A DNA stretch of 64,000 nt, from assembly GCA_012861695.1 (NCBI GenBank), contig JAAOOA010001618.1, positions 1 through 64,000 of the forward strand, given 5' to 3'. A program made the translations under genes and the position numbers. Numbering within the stretch: the stretch's first letter is position 1; the number at the start of each line of letters is the position of its first letter. Shown one piece after another: positions 48,501-60,613 of the stretch. Source of the DNA: Trematomus loennbergii (taxonomy: Eukaryota; Chordata; Actinopteri; Perciformes; Nototheniidae). The notes under the pieces are model-generated. The model did no database searches, was not told the origin of the DNA, and saw only the letters and a program-made list of their open reading frames with translations.

Positions 48501-51478
48501 ATTGCAGTTCCTCTTCACACCACTGTTGCCTTGACAACAAGGGTTCATGTCCATCACAAGCAAAATGTCAAAACCTCCTCAGAGATGCGTTCTTTGCACA
48601 CTTCTTCTGTTTCTGTAGTGAGCAACATTTCACCAACACACTGATTCAGAGTACAACCCAAAGGTGGCGCATAACTATCCAGTGCTGCTGTAATCACAGC
48701 CAATCAGCTACTAGAGAAAAACTCAATTTAAATCTCTCCCCCAACGGGTTATAAAATGGCTGAGTGTCCATATGGTCAGGAATGCTGAAACATGTGAATG
48801 TTAAAACAAACTAATGGTGGTAGTTTACCCAGATTCTTTACTTCAAAAGTAGTACAACTACATTGTAAAATCTCTTTTGTCTAGTTGACGTCCTGCTTTT
48901 AAATTCTAGTCAGGAAAAGAACATACATCATCTTTAAAATCTTCTTAAATTTGAAACCAAAAAGGTATTCATTCTCCACTATGATGCATTTCAACATCAA
49001 AGTCCATCAAAACTGATGATTTATCTTTAAAAACCATGAGGAATGACAGTTTTCATAAAACACCATTCTCCTTTACTTCAGTTCTAAGTCAATGAGCAAA
49101 ACAAGGAAACCCTCCTTAACCACTATAGATTCATCTTTTATCTACTTGCTTATTCTATTCATTTTCAATTGTTTATCTAAGTTGTGTTACAAGCATGGTT
49201 AGGTTGTAACAGAATACAAAACATCAAGTAACTGTATTCAATCCGCGCTATATTTGAAAAACCCAAGTAATCTGATTACAGTTAATGAATATATTTTTGG
49301 AACACTTAAAGGAATTATTGGTGGTTTCCTCACAACATGTAATCTTCATTACTAAAGCTAAAGCCTAAAGAAATCATCACGGAACAGTTTTCTTTCCTTA
49401 TCACTTAATTGTTTCAATAAAAACAAAAAAGCATTCAACTCATCTAACATCTCAACACTTTATTCCATCTAAGCATGAATGTTTATGACAGACACGCCAT
49501 ATATTCCAAGAATAAATATCTCTGGGCCCTAAAGAACAATCCATTAATCCAAAACGGTCTTTAGTGATATCAATTTTGAACTTTCTTAACATTAATTGTA
49601 AATGCAACGTATGTTCTCTTTAGAACAAAGATAGGATAGTTGCAGCTGAAACTGGTTAATAGCAATTTTCTGTTAACCTAGATAAGCATGTTTTTCTTAT
49701 ATCTAGTAATATAAATATATTTTATTTTATGTTACTCATAAAACAGTAAACCATAGGAACATTTTCCAGAATAGTAGTTAACTTTATATAACATTTACTC
49801 TCTCTAGACTCAAAACATCTTAATTCTCCTGTCTCTCTCTTTCCTCACTGTGCCCTGCAGCTGCTCCTGTCCACAAGCTTCTCTCATCAATCACACTTGA
49901 CCTCTTGTTATCCAACATTGAGATGGCTTGAGCAAGCATCGTACAGAGCCTCTGTCATGCTTAAACATTAACAGCTTCCTTCTGACTGACAAACTTATAA
50001 AAACCCTGTTATTACTTACTACTCTTTCTTCATAAACTTTAAAAATACAATTGTGGTGAATCGTTTGCGTTTTCAGTTTCCTATCTACTTTAAACAACCA
50101 TCAAATGAGAGTCACTATTGTATGATAAATACAACTCCTAAATAATATTACAATATATATTTCTTACAGTGTTTGTTATTTCATGTTTAACAATTCTCCT
50201 CTTTCTATGTCTTACTAGGTGGAAAAATCCACTATTATATTTAATTTGAATAAAACCTTTACCTTAATGTACTTCATATACTCAGTAAACCTCTTTTTAC
50301 TTTGCCTTAACGTTACTGTATGTAATTAAGTTCCTTTGAATATAATTAAGTACAATTCTTAGTCAAATGACAAATACCATGAAATTCACAATGCAATGCA
50401 ATGGTAACAATCAGTTCTCAAAGACTATGTTTAAATAGCAACAAATCATTGTTTCTTATTTATTTCAATATATCTACTACTTCAAATCACACATTGATCT
50501 ATTAATTTTCAATGTATTCACTCCAACTTCAGATCACTCGTTGATCTTTCACTCCTTGTTTTAAACAGAGAAACACAATGCAGCCTTCTTTCAGGCATTA
50601 GAGAAAAAACAAGCAGACACACTCCGAGCTGCTGCTCGACAATTAGAGCAGAATCAGGAGAAGGGGGGGGATACTTTCACAGACAAAGACAGACACACCC
50701 CGGCTGGAACTCTCAGCCTTTTCAGGAGAAGGGGGACATATTTCAAACTGCAGCTTCTTTGACCAATAAGAAATTAAAACTATGGTATACCAAAACATTT
50801 AGCGCTTTATCACAGACTCTACATTACGGTCTGACAAAACATGGAAAACTCCACTTTTGTATGTAGTGAATTCACAGAGTCGCCAGGCAAGTTTTATACT
50901 TTTAACTCCCTGAACTCAGATCGGGCTTATTAATCTCTTAATTACCGAACGGACCGGATGTGCACTTGGCTCGCAAAGCAAATCATATCCCCCAGCCAAA
51001 TGAATATCTGAACCTTAAGACAATCATCAGGATCTTCTCAGGCAGAATTCACGACTACGAGGTCAGATACAGTGATTCCTCCAGCATAACATGTCCTTAC
51101 GGCTAGCAAAGATCATATCCCCTCAATCAAACCCTTAGCTTCTCAGGCAGATTACGAGGTCAGATACAGTGATCTCTCCAGTATAAACATTTATCAACAT
51201 AAAACAAGACCAACAAACAAACAACACAACAACAACAGATCTCAACCATAACTGTGCAAATATCTCAAATCCACTCCTCTGCATCTTCCTTTTAACCAAT
51301 ACAACTTCAAAAGTCATTTCATTCCAAATACGTTTTGCTTACTGTGAGTTGGTATTTCTTCTGTGGAAGTCTCAAGTCTGGTTTCTCAATTCCTCGAGTT
51401 TACCACAGCTTTCTATGTAGCTGCCTGATCAGGGTGAGTTGAGACCTCCAGGGAAAAACACAGCAACCCCAGCATCGG
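45587..51478 (-). other. Internal region of the LTR element, no gene recognised
   Basis: AT-rich, with only short frames on either strand. One short minus-strand frame (46114-45929, MGHYSMKAKIDIPSKGYAWR) and an open stretch around 46500-46270 have protein-like composition but no family I recognise. I see nothing else. Confidence 0.5.
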
Positions 51479-51480
51479 CA

Positions 51481-51498
51481 ATCTCGGTAGGACCTCCA
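51481..51498 (-). other. Primer binding site for tRNA-Gln
   Basis: The minus strand reads TGGAGGTCCTACCGAGAT, three bases from the LTR end. It is complementary, with one mismatch, to the 3' end of vertebrate tRNA-Gln (…ATCTCGGTGGGACCTCCA). Confidence 0.7.
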
Positions 51499-51501
51499 AA
51501 A

Positions 51502-52191
51502 TGTTGTGGCGATCCAGTACTCACACAACATGAAAGAATGAAACAGAGAGGAATCAATGAAACACAAACACAGAAATAGTTGAGATTAATCATTATTATT
51601 TAGTTGCGCACCACTAAACAACAATGGGGAAACATTACCTTGCTTCAAGAGCAACCAATCGCAGAAATGGTCCCGCGAATACAGAACACAACACTTATAG
51701 GTTTCCTAAATGACACACGAACATGTTCCCTAATCATGTTTAACGCACACACATTGTCAGTTCTCCTAAACTTGGACGCACCAACATCAGAGCAACATGT
51801 AAGTTCCAGATGTCAAAAGGTCATTATCTCATGAAGTCTTTAGGAGCCTTGCAGGATATGAATTATCCAATTAACAAACTATATATATCGTCTGCACATG
51901 AGCGCACATACATTTCTTTACATTAACTAACACACCAACATCCTTATCGTTTCTTAGCTAATGCATGGTGGATATGAACCACTAACTAACAAGACTTTAA
52001 CTGTATTATATCTGAGGAAGACCTCTCTTGGAGTTCCTCTGACCTTTGCCAATTTACTTAACATGGGTACATCTGCTGTTAATTGCAAAGACCATTGATA
52101 ATTAGCAAAGAGACTCATGGGCCTCTTCCAATATCTGGAAACTGTAATTAAATCATAGTTATATTGAGAAGGTCCAAGACTTGACATAACA
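51502..52191 (-). repeat. LTR (upstream, 5' side of element)
   Basis: About 690 bp, TG...CA ends, near-identical to 44888-45574. Confidence 0.85.
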
Positions 52192-52730
52192 ATCCTCCTT
52201 AGCAACAGTCATTATTTTGCTGAGCAGCGGTCTGTTATTGAGTATTAACAACCTCTGACATGTCCGAATTGACCAATCAGAATCGAGTATTCAACTAAAC
52301 CGTGTAATAATAAGGGATAATGCGTTCATTATATCAGACCTTTACTCTAGTCCTGTACTACAATATACAAATCTATAACTGTCCAAATCTTTATCCTAAA
52401 GAAAACCCAAATATAATCACACAATATCCTTAAACATATTATTTTTGTGATTTGCCCATCATTTCTGTCCCTCTCTTGGTTTAATTTGAACACTGATGAA
52501 AAGTAAATCATGCTTAAATTGACTTACTGTTAGTTTTATTCATAATGGATGCAACTCCATGGGAATATATTGAAATAACAGCCAATAATGTCACTTTAAA
52601 ATCCTGTATTGATCAACCCTTTCATGTTTTACACTCATCTAATACACAACTAACTTCACAATGATCTGAGGAATGGGGTGAAGTTCATTTTCTGTGTTTC
52701 TGACCCTCGCTGTGATTCTCGTCCTCTCAG
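52192..52730 (+). other. Astacin copy 3 intron, right of LTR element
   Basis: 52196-52340 is the other half of a repeat (GACATGTCCGAATTGACCAA). From about 52480 it matches 1560-1813 and 26210-26455. No gene is recognised. Confidence 0.5.
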
Positions 52731-53560
52731 GTTGGGCGTACGCCTTCGACAAGATAACCGCTGAACCTGAACACACCATACGACTACAACTCCGTCATGC
52801 AGTACCACAGGTTACCAAGCATTCATCTTCATTTATATACGCCTATATTGGATATAAGTCAAAGGAACAGTTCACCCAAAACAATGAATTGTAGACAGAA
52901 CTGAGGCTTGAATTGCAGTAGGAGAGCCAAGAAATAAAAGTGCAAATGTATTTCTACAGACCAAAAACAGCAAAATATGTTTCAAAAGGTCCGTTTTATT
53001 TGAAAAAAATACCTTTGGACTACAGGTAGCCTGGACAGGTGAGTAACATTAAGAATTTATATAATTTTGGGTAAGTTTGAATTCTGAGAAAAATTAAAAT
53101 CTTAGAAAAATCTAATTATGAAAAGAAATGATGAGAAAAAGTGAAATTTTTAGGAGCATTTGAGTCTCAATGGTTCTAAATGTTTAATATATATACAAGC
53201 TAATAATAATGAGCCTCTGTGCTCTAAATGTTTCCAGTATGCCTTCAGTGAGAATAATATGCCCACCATGGTGCCGATCCCCAACGCCAACGTAGAGTTT
53301 GGCACGGCCAATCAGATGAGCAGGAACGACATCAGCAGACTGAACACGCTGTACAAATGTTGAAAGGTAAGAAAGCACACGCTGGGTTCCCTTCATTCAT
53401 CTGTTTCAGGTCAAAGGAAAGTGTTTGTCGCCTTTAACGTGTTCTTCTGTTTCAACAGGTGGTGAAGAAACCCTGAGGACATGGGGCCAATTTACACATC
53501 AAACCTGCTCTTTATAGCACAGTCTGAGAAAGTGTGTTGATAATGAATCTTCAACGTGTT
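52731..53560 (+). pseudogene. Astacin metalloprotease copy 3, tail exons, frameshifted
   Basis: Exon 52731-52810 matches the copy 1 tail exon but lacks two bases after GACAAGATAA, so the Met-turn segment (which should read NTPYDYNSVMQY) is out of frame. Exon 53238-53363 lacks the first G after the acceptor, which restores the frame; it reads YAFSENNMPTM, NANVEFGTANQMSRNDISRL, NTLYKC then TGA. The 3' UTR intron is kept (donor 53367, acceptor before 53459). Together with the 2-bp loss in the zinc exon, this copy is clearly a pseudogene. The terminal Cys is retained here. Confidence 0.82.
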
Positions 53561-53596
53561 CGATGAATGTGTAGTTTGTAGTTTGTGCACTGAAAA

Positions 53597-53792
53597 TGTT
53601 CAGCTCAGGCTTTATGTTGAAAACTTCTTTACAGTTGGGACACTGACTCTGGACATTTCTATCCCAGTGTTGAGAGATGCAGGCTTTACAGAAGTTGTGT
53701 CCACATGGTGTGCTGACTGGATCAGTGAACACATCCAGACAGATGGAGCACAGAAACTGATCTTCAGTCAGCAGACAGCTGGCAGCAGACAT
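53597..53792 (-). pseudogene. TRIM-4: RING segment only
   Basis: From ATG at 53792 it reads [69 protein letters not shown]. This is the only complete, in-frame C3HC4 RING in the window (CxxC, CxH, CxxC, CxxC all present). At about 53596 the sequence changes to the 3' flank of the astacin copy 3 tail, so B-boxes, coiled coil and SPRY are deleted. The predicted product would be a RING-only peptide with an unrelated tail. Confidence 0.8.
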
Positions 53793-54143
53793 GTCTCTCT
53801 GAGGACAAAATGTGTGAAAAAAAAAAAACTGTAATGTATATATGATTTAATCTCTTGTATCTGTTTGCTATAAGTCAAATAGATGGTGATACTGAACTCT
53901 GCTGATGTATCATGATTATGCAGAGTGTGAAAGATTGCTCAAATTTGCAGTACACTGTTATTGTTCAATGTGAAAGAAATCTCTCTGTTTGATAATATAA
54001 ATAATCTGGAAAATCATAGCAGCATTCAGTTTAAACTCTAAGAAACACAATGTGTAAGCTCTAATACTGTTGGGGGATTTTGCCGTTGTTGAACAGAGGA
54101 GTGAAACCTCCTGCTGAGCATCACTGAAGTTAATACTAGTTGT
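53793..54143 (-). other. TRIM-4 5' intron, left part
   Basis: Aligns with 41378-41730. No gene is recognised. Confidence 0.5.
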
Positions 54144-54420
54144 TGTTGTCGTGTGCTGTGCTGAAGCGCAATCATCCTTGTACATTACTGTTTTATATAC
54201 AGTACTGTATTCACTGTATTTATTATTATCTGTGTATTTATTCTTATTTATACATTTCCCATCTATTTACCTTTATTTTTGTATCATTTATTTTGTACAT
54301 ACTTCGTATAATTGTTTATATAACTGACTGTTTTGCACTCTGGTTAGACCCTCCTTAATTGCGTTACACTGTGCTTGCATTTTGTAATGACAATAAAGTA
54401 ATCTGATCTAATCTAATCTA
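54144..54420 (+). mobile_element. LINE 3' tail insertion, shared with unit 3
   Basis: Nearly identical to 41731-42008 and at the same point in the TRIM intron. Confidence 0.72.
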
Positions 54421-54593
54421 AAAAACAGTAAACGTTATCAGCTTCAAAAGGCAGACAGCAGTGACTACAGAAACAGGTTCAAAGCTCAAGGCTACTAACC
54501 ACAGTGTGTACACATTAGATAAGATGAAATATCTAATTGTCATGCCTTTTTATAAGCAACACTTGTAACACAACACCAGATCCCTCGCTTTGG

Positions 54594-56135
54594 TATGGGC
54601 TCAGAACAGTCTCATAATACACACATGCACACAGAAGGATTCACACTTGTATTTCATGATCCGCAAAAGGATCCACACTTGTGTTTCAATGCACACACAA
54701 ATGTGTTCCGTTTCATATACATGTAAATAAATCCAAATACAGAAAAAAGTTTTACATATGTATTTTTGATCCTCACATATTTGTTTTCCGTTTAAAACCG
54801 ATGCACCTGCAAACACAAACCGCTTTCTGTGCATGGATCGCTGTGCATTCCTGTGTGGGTTTTTTGAGACTCCCCTGACGGTGACCCGATTCGTACTTGT
54901 AATTTTTTCTATCTATAGCCAATCAGATGTCTCCTCAATTCTAAGCCAATCACATGAGCGCGCCCCCACGAGGGTAGATGTCTTGCATTCATGACGTAGC
55001 GCTTCATGTATGCATTTTGCGCTGTCCGGAGCTGACAGGTCCATGGAGCCTGCCTGCAGGCGCTAATCTCAGGACACCTCCACTCTCAGTACATTGCCAC
55101 TTTTCGAACAGGAAATGCACGCAAATACAAGCCTTTATATTATTAAGGTACAGTGCCACTTTCCGAACCATTAATGAATGCTTCTGTACATAAAAACGGC
55201 AGGCAAAACCGTTTTAAATGTGTGTTTCCTGTATGGCGAATACAGCTGCTTTATTTATGTCTGTATGAAGTTGTTGTGAGTGTGGAGGGAGCAGCTACAG
55301 GTTAGCTTAGCCTAATCGATCAGTGCACTACGAAGCCAGTGCTAGACAGTGAACTGTCAACGGGGGGAGCCCCGCCGGTCATTATCGGCCGATATTCACT
55401 CTTAATAGTTTGATCGGTGCTCTCTATAAAGGCCGATCAGGAGAGCTGGATCTGATCGATATGGACATAAACGCGAGTGAAGTTTTAGCGAGCTGCATGA
55501 GAAACTGACGGGCTGTCAGGAGAGAGGGAGGGAGAGAGGAAAATAGATGATCCTTACTCCCGTGTTATTAGCCATATCGGTCATAGTCCGGTAATTACCT
55601 GCTAACGGAAACTCTGCTACACAATTATTATTATTATTATTATTATTGAAACATGACCAGTAAGTTTCAAATTTGTCCGGTAAAATTAAATTCTGTCCGC
55701 GGAAACCCTGCTCCGGACAGCGCAAAATGCGTATATGAAGTGTCATGAACGCAAGAAATCTACCCTCGTGGGGGCGCGCTCATGTGATTGGCTTAGAATT
55801 GAGGAGACATCTGATTGGCTATAGATAGAAAAAATTACAAGTACGAATCGGGTCACCGTCAGGGGAGTCTCAAAAAACCCACACACGAATGCACAGCGAT
55901 CCATGCACAGAAAGCGGTTTGTGTTTGCAGGTGCAGCGGTTTTAAACGGAAAATAAAATATGTGAGGATCAAAAATACATATCGAAAACTTTTTTCTGTA
56001 TTTGGATTTTATTTACATGTATATGAAACAGAACACATTTGTGTGTGCATTGAAAAACACAAGTGTGGATCCGGAAATACAAGTGTGAATCCTTCTGTGT
56101 GCATGTGTGCATTATGAGACTGTTCTGAGCCCATA
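54594..56135. mobile_element. Fold-back element with roughly 430-bp inverted arms
   Basis: The left arm, 54594 to about 55030 (starts TATGGGCTCAGAACAGTCTC), is repeated inverted in the right arm, about 55708-56135 (ends GAGACTGTTCTGAGCCCATA). The arms include GCCAATCACATGAGCGCGCC and GTAGATGTCTTGCATTCATG with few differences. CTTTGG flanks both sides (54588-54593 and 56136-56141). The middle (55030-55708) has a short (ATT)n at 55624-55648 and no gene. The other units have the empty site. Confidence 0.82.
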
Positions 56136-57539
56136 CTTTGGAGAGTCCAGAACAAATCTAATATTTAGATTCTACTTTGTTTAATAGAGTCAATTATAAA
56201 GATGTTTTCAAATACAGGAAATATGAAAATTAGCATAAGCTAATGCTAGCTTTGACTGTATGCTCTCTAACCTAACTTACACAGAGTTTACATTAGGGGC
56301 GTTCACACCAAGTACTTTTCCCACAATGGTTCATGAGAACTTTAGTTCATGAGAGCTCTTTTAGTTCTGATGAACTAAAGCAGATCGCATTCACACCAAA
56401 ATGAGTTCCTGGGGGTGGATTAGGCAAATGAGCCGCTGACGTCACTTCTTCTTCTTCTGCTTTGGGTTTACTGGCAGGCCGCAAACAACTTCACGACGAG
56501 TACAGTAGGTGGCGGTATGCACCTTAAAGTTGCAATTCGCCAAAAAACCGAGAGAAGAAGAAGAAAAAAAACTGTATGCTTCTGTTTACCTTCCGACCTC
56601 AGACACGGTATGGAGTTTACGTTTTGGTGGTCGTGTTATACAGCTTGGTAACTGAGTTATTTAAGCCAATAACTCAGCCACAAATACAAATACAGATCGA
56701 CCATTCAAATGCAATAGAAATGCTGAGTCGGAGGCGAAGGCGAAGGCGGTTAAGAAGCCTTAACAAAAGGATTGGACGATGAAAAGCACATGCTATGGAC
56801 ATGTTTCGCCGTAGGACAGCTGAGGACCGTTAAAGAACAGCAATGGTACGTTCATTAAATCACATTAATACTATCTAATGTAGGATTTATGGAGTTATGT
56901 AGGGCTAATTTGTGTCTTTGTATGTGTTCCAGATATGCGAATACTACGGAACGCGTCGTGTCCCGCGCTCTCTCTGGGTGAACAATAGAACACAGGGCCT
57001 GGTGGGAGAAGGTGGTGCCAACGTACACCAATGTGCAGTGGATCAAAGATTTCCGAATGTCCAATGGCTCTTTTCAACTCCTCTGTATTCGCCTGGAACG
57101 TTGGGGAGACGCAACCTAAAAGAATCGCCGCGGGGCAAGACACGCGCACAGCCCGTATGAGGCATCTGAACAGCATGGAAATTGTAAATTGACAATAAAG
57201 CTGATCTTTTGTACAGTGCATTTGGTTCTCTCTTTTATTTACCAGTCAACAGACACAATTACAATAGTGCAGACACCTTAGTGCAAAGATTAAATGTCAG
57301 TATCAAAACAGTACTCATACTTTGTATATTAATATGAGTATATTTTATGTTAAATGTGTGTTAAAGACAATGGGATGAGGTTGAAAGCTCTTTAAAAAGC
57401 TTTTGTATACCATCTTTACTGTGATAAATACATACATGTTAAGCATACACACCTGAAGAACTACGTTACACACACACAGGTTAGTCTGCTGCACTGCTGC
57501 TGGTTTAAACAAAGACAGTCACAGTGTGAGAAAAAGTTT

Positions 57540-59310
57540 TTAGAGAGTACTTGTCCATGGACAAGTGAGTTTGGCAATTTACTTGTCCGAATACATTTTT
57601 CACTTGTCCAGAATAGACAAAAATTGGGGCCACTGGAATCTTCTTCTTCGCCAACGTATTTGACATTTCCCCACGTTTTTTACGTCACCGCTAACGTAAG
57701 TGAGCGGTAAGATTTTACTGCATCACACATACGTAGGGTTGGGTATAGTTTGAATTTTAACGATTCCGGTTCTGCTTTTCGATTCCGGTTATTTCCGGTT
57801 CTTTGAGAGGGTAAAAATAAGTCCATGACAAACTGGGAGAAAAACATATTTATGAAAACATTAAGTCAAATCTGTATTCCTATTTAGAAATCACTTCATA
57901 CTGTTTAATTTCTTACGGTTATTGAATAAAATTATATAAAAATAATCTCTGCATTGTTTAGTTAGTTCTATGTGGTGCAGTTTGAGAATGTACAATTGGC
58001 CAGTCTCCTCTGATGTTACACTGCAACCTGCCTGTGAGACAGAGTCCAACCACACATGTCCAACACATAGGCCTAATAATAATAATAATAATAATAATAA
58101 TACATTATATGTATAGCCTATAGGCCTAGCGCTTTTCTACAACTCAAAGACGCTTGCATGCTTACACATGTCCTGCAATACACATGCTGCAGCTGCCCAG
58201 CTGCTCACTGTTTGTAAAAGTAAATAAATACTATTTTCATTTCAATAATGTATTTTCTATACCCTGCTTCATAAACAATACTGACATCCCTGTGCTCCTC
58301 CGAGTCTAGGAGTCGGGGGATGTAAGGACAGCGCGAGGACACAGACAGGGAGGCTGCTTTACTTCATAAAGGAAATGGCGTCAATATTAACAACGTAGGA
58401 GCTAAACGCTTAATAACCTTCATTACGTGTTAAAGGTGGGGTAGGTAAATTTGAGAAACCGGCTCGAGATCGCTAGAATTTGAAATACACAACCGGAGAA
58501 AATCTGCCACTTCCTTACAGAGCCCCTCCTCCAACACACACGAACACGCACATGACCAATGAGGGCACGAGATAAGTTTGTGCACAGATGGAAGGCTGAC
58601 AGGCAGGTAGGCCATCCAGTTATTTTAGCCGGGCCGGCTCAGATGATTGGTCGTGCTTTTTACAGTACTACGGCTTCCACAGATGATATTTTTGTATGGA
58701 TTTTTTGTCAAAGCACTTAAGATATTCATTGCTATCGGGATGTTAAGAGCATTCCATGGAATATAACAAAAAGTGTATCTCGAGCCGGTTTCTCAAACTT
58801 ACCTACCCCACCTTTAAAGAAAGAACATAAGAAAGTTTGACAAAGATTAGGCTGTTAAACGGGCAGCGGGTCCGCTGTGTGTAGAAAGAGAGAGGGAGAG
58901 AGAGAGACGCTGAACTGCAGCGATCAGATGATCCGGAGCAGAGAGAGAGCTGCGGTCCGCGGGGCTCGGCCTCGCCTCCTGTCCTCACAACTCTTATTAA
59001 TCCCGGTACTGGACAATTGTTATTTGTTCCCACTCGGAACCGAGTTTTGCTTCCCAACCCTGCCACTGTGCTACACGTCCCGCACCGCCCCGCCCTCGTC
59101 TAACAGTACAGAAAGCGGCGAGATGCATTTCCTTAGGAATCGACAAGCAGAACCGAAACTAACATTTCTAATTTGCGAATGAGTTCTGCCTTTTGTAAAC
59201 TGAGTTTATCAATAATTTGTCAATAAATGAGGGCTAAAAACGTCACTTGTCCGCCGGACAAGTCATTGAAAGATCTACTTGTCCAACATTGTAAATAACA
59301 CGTCCCGGAC
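57540..59310. repeat. Nested repeat region with ACTTGTCC palindromes
   Basis: The region opens with the perfect palindrome ACTTGTCCATGGACAAGT (about 57559) and closes with ACTTGTCCGCCGGACAAGT (about 59244), with further single ACTTGTCC copies nearby. Inside, AGGGTTGGGTATAG (57735) and CTTCCCAACCCT (59061) look like inverted ends of another inserted repeat. A (TAA)n run lies at 58074-58101. No gene is recognised. Confidence 0.5.
58434..58813. mobile_element. TTAA-flanked MITE, copy D
   Basis: Same inverted ends as copies A-C, with TTAA at 58430-58433 and 58814-58817. Confidence 0.82.
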
Positions 59311-59532
59311 GGTGGGACGTGTGCTTTTTCGCACACTGAGTCATGATGCTAGTGCTGTGCATGTAGGTTCTCTTTTATTTATCAGCAGCAGATCAATAAG
59401 TGTCAGTAGTATCAAACAATATAATAAAGGTGGCAATATATATATATATAATAACAATAGGTAGGCTCAGCAGCAGACACACCTTAGTGCAAAGTTAGGT
59501 GTCAGTATTAATAACAGTGGCATATATATATA

Positions 59533-59700
59533 ATCACAATAATACAAAATTAACTGTCCCAGGTGTAGGCAATTTGGGGTGAAGTGTCTTGCCCAGGACA
59601 CAACGACATCCTGACTGCAGTGGGGTTTGAACCTGTGCTCCCCTGATCCGAACACCAACGCACCAGACCACTGCACCACACGCCTCCCAACAAGTCATTG
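59533..59700 (-). mobile_element. tRNA-derived SINE fragment in Harbinger B
   Basis: The minus strand has GGCGTGTGGTGCAGTGGTCT (box A region) and GGTTCAAACCC (box B), then ends in a different body (AGTGTCTTGCCCAGGACACA on the plus strand). It resembles the SINE at 30539 in its head. Confidence 0.65.
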
Positions 59701-60613
59701 TACAGTTTATCAACGACGACAAGTTTTTCTTAATTTTTGTATTGAAGGCCTGTTGGATTTAATCAGCTCGCTTAGCACTGCCAGAAGCCCAGCCTGAAAG
59801 GTATTTGCATTATGTCCAGCTAGCATGCTAATTGCTAACGTTATATTATCGTTTTATCCCGGAGGGGAAAACTAGTTTCTAATCCTGAGAGAAACACCTC
59901 GCCTGAAACACACGATTAGTGCCATGAGTTAGTGAACAAAACAGCAAATTACATTGCACACTTATTCACAAGTCAAAACGTGTTCATAGCGGGCACGGCT
60001 GAGAATAGCTAGCTAGCTAGATGTTGTTAGCCAGCTTGGACCTATGATAGCAAGTTCTAGCATGGCTAGCTCGATCTACTGAGCAATAAAAGTACATCTA
60101 AGACCAGTATTGTGCAGATTAAAACAGTGCAGTGCATGTATTTTTTTACCTTCGTGGTCGTCCCGACATGACTTTGCCAGGTCTGCTAACTTTGCAGAGC
60201 CACGGAAACTGCATGCAGTAGAAGCTTCTGATGCGGCGCTTCGCGTCCTCCGAGTAAATCGCCAAGCGCCGACACATCCTCATTTTCAGTCCCTGCTCTT
60301 TAGCAGGGACTGAAAAGCGGGTCAGAGCGAAATAATTTGAACTACTTTAGTTCCTGGGGCTTTTTGGTGTGAACGCAAATAATCGTAGTTCTGATTAACT
60401 ATTGTGGGAAAAGTACTCCAAAGTACTCCGGTGTGAACGCACCTATTGTAGTTTATTGTTGGCTGTTGCTAATGTAAAAAGTTGAGGTTTTTATCTTAAC
60501 TGACACATTATATTGTATAATATTCTTTATATGGTAAACTGACAGTCAGATTCTGATTTTAATCCAACTTTGACTAAATATTTAGTAAGTGATTGTGTCT
60601 GTAGTGTACTCAC

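Larger units (their letters stand above)
44888..52191 (-). mobile_element. LTR retrotransposon, minus strand, without recognisable gag-pol (LARD-like)
   Basis: Two near-identical LTRs (44888-45574 and 51502-52191) enclose 5.9 kb. ATCC flanks both ends (44884-44887 and 52192-52195). On the minus strand the LTRs start TGTTATGTCAAG and end CGCCACAACA. The primer site is next to the upstream LTR at 51498-51481 and a purine tract next to the downstream LTR at 45586-45575. The interior has no open frame over about 120 codons and no protease, RT, RNase H or integrase motif that I can see in any frame, so it must depend on another element's proteins. It lies in the astacin intron between the zinc exon and the tail. 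Confidence 0.85.
56295..60444 (+). mobile_element. PIF/Harbinger element B with nested insertions
   Basis: The left end AGGGGCGTTCACACC pairs with the right end GGTGTGAACGCACCT. ATT flanks both ends (56292-56294 and 60445-60447). Unit 3 has the empty site (about 42703). Segments at 56435-56640 and 57160-57245 match 13905-14170 and 14415-14510 of Harbinger A, and 59350-60130 matches 15600-16060. Most transposase sequence is lost. Nested inside are another repeat (57735-59061), a TTAA MITE and a SINE. Confidence 0.78.
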
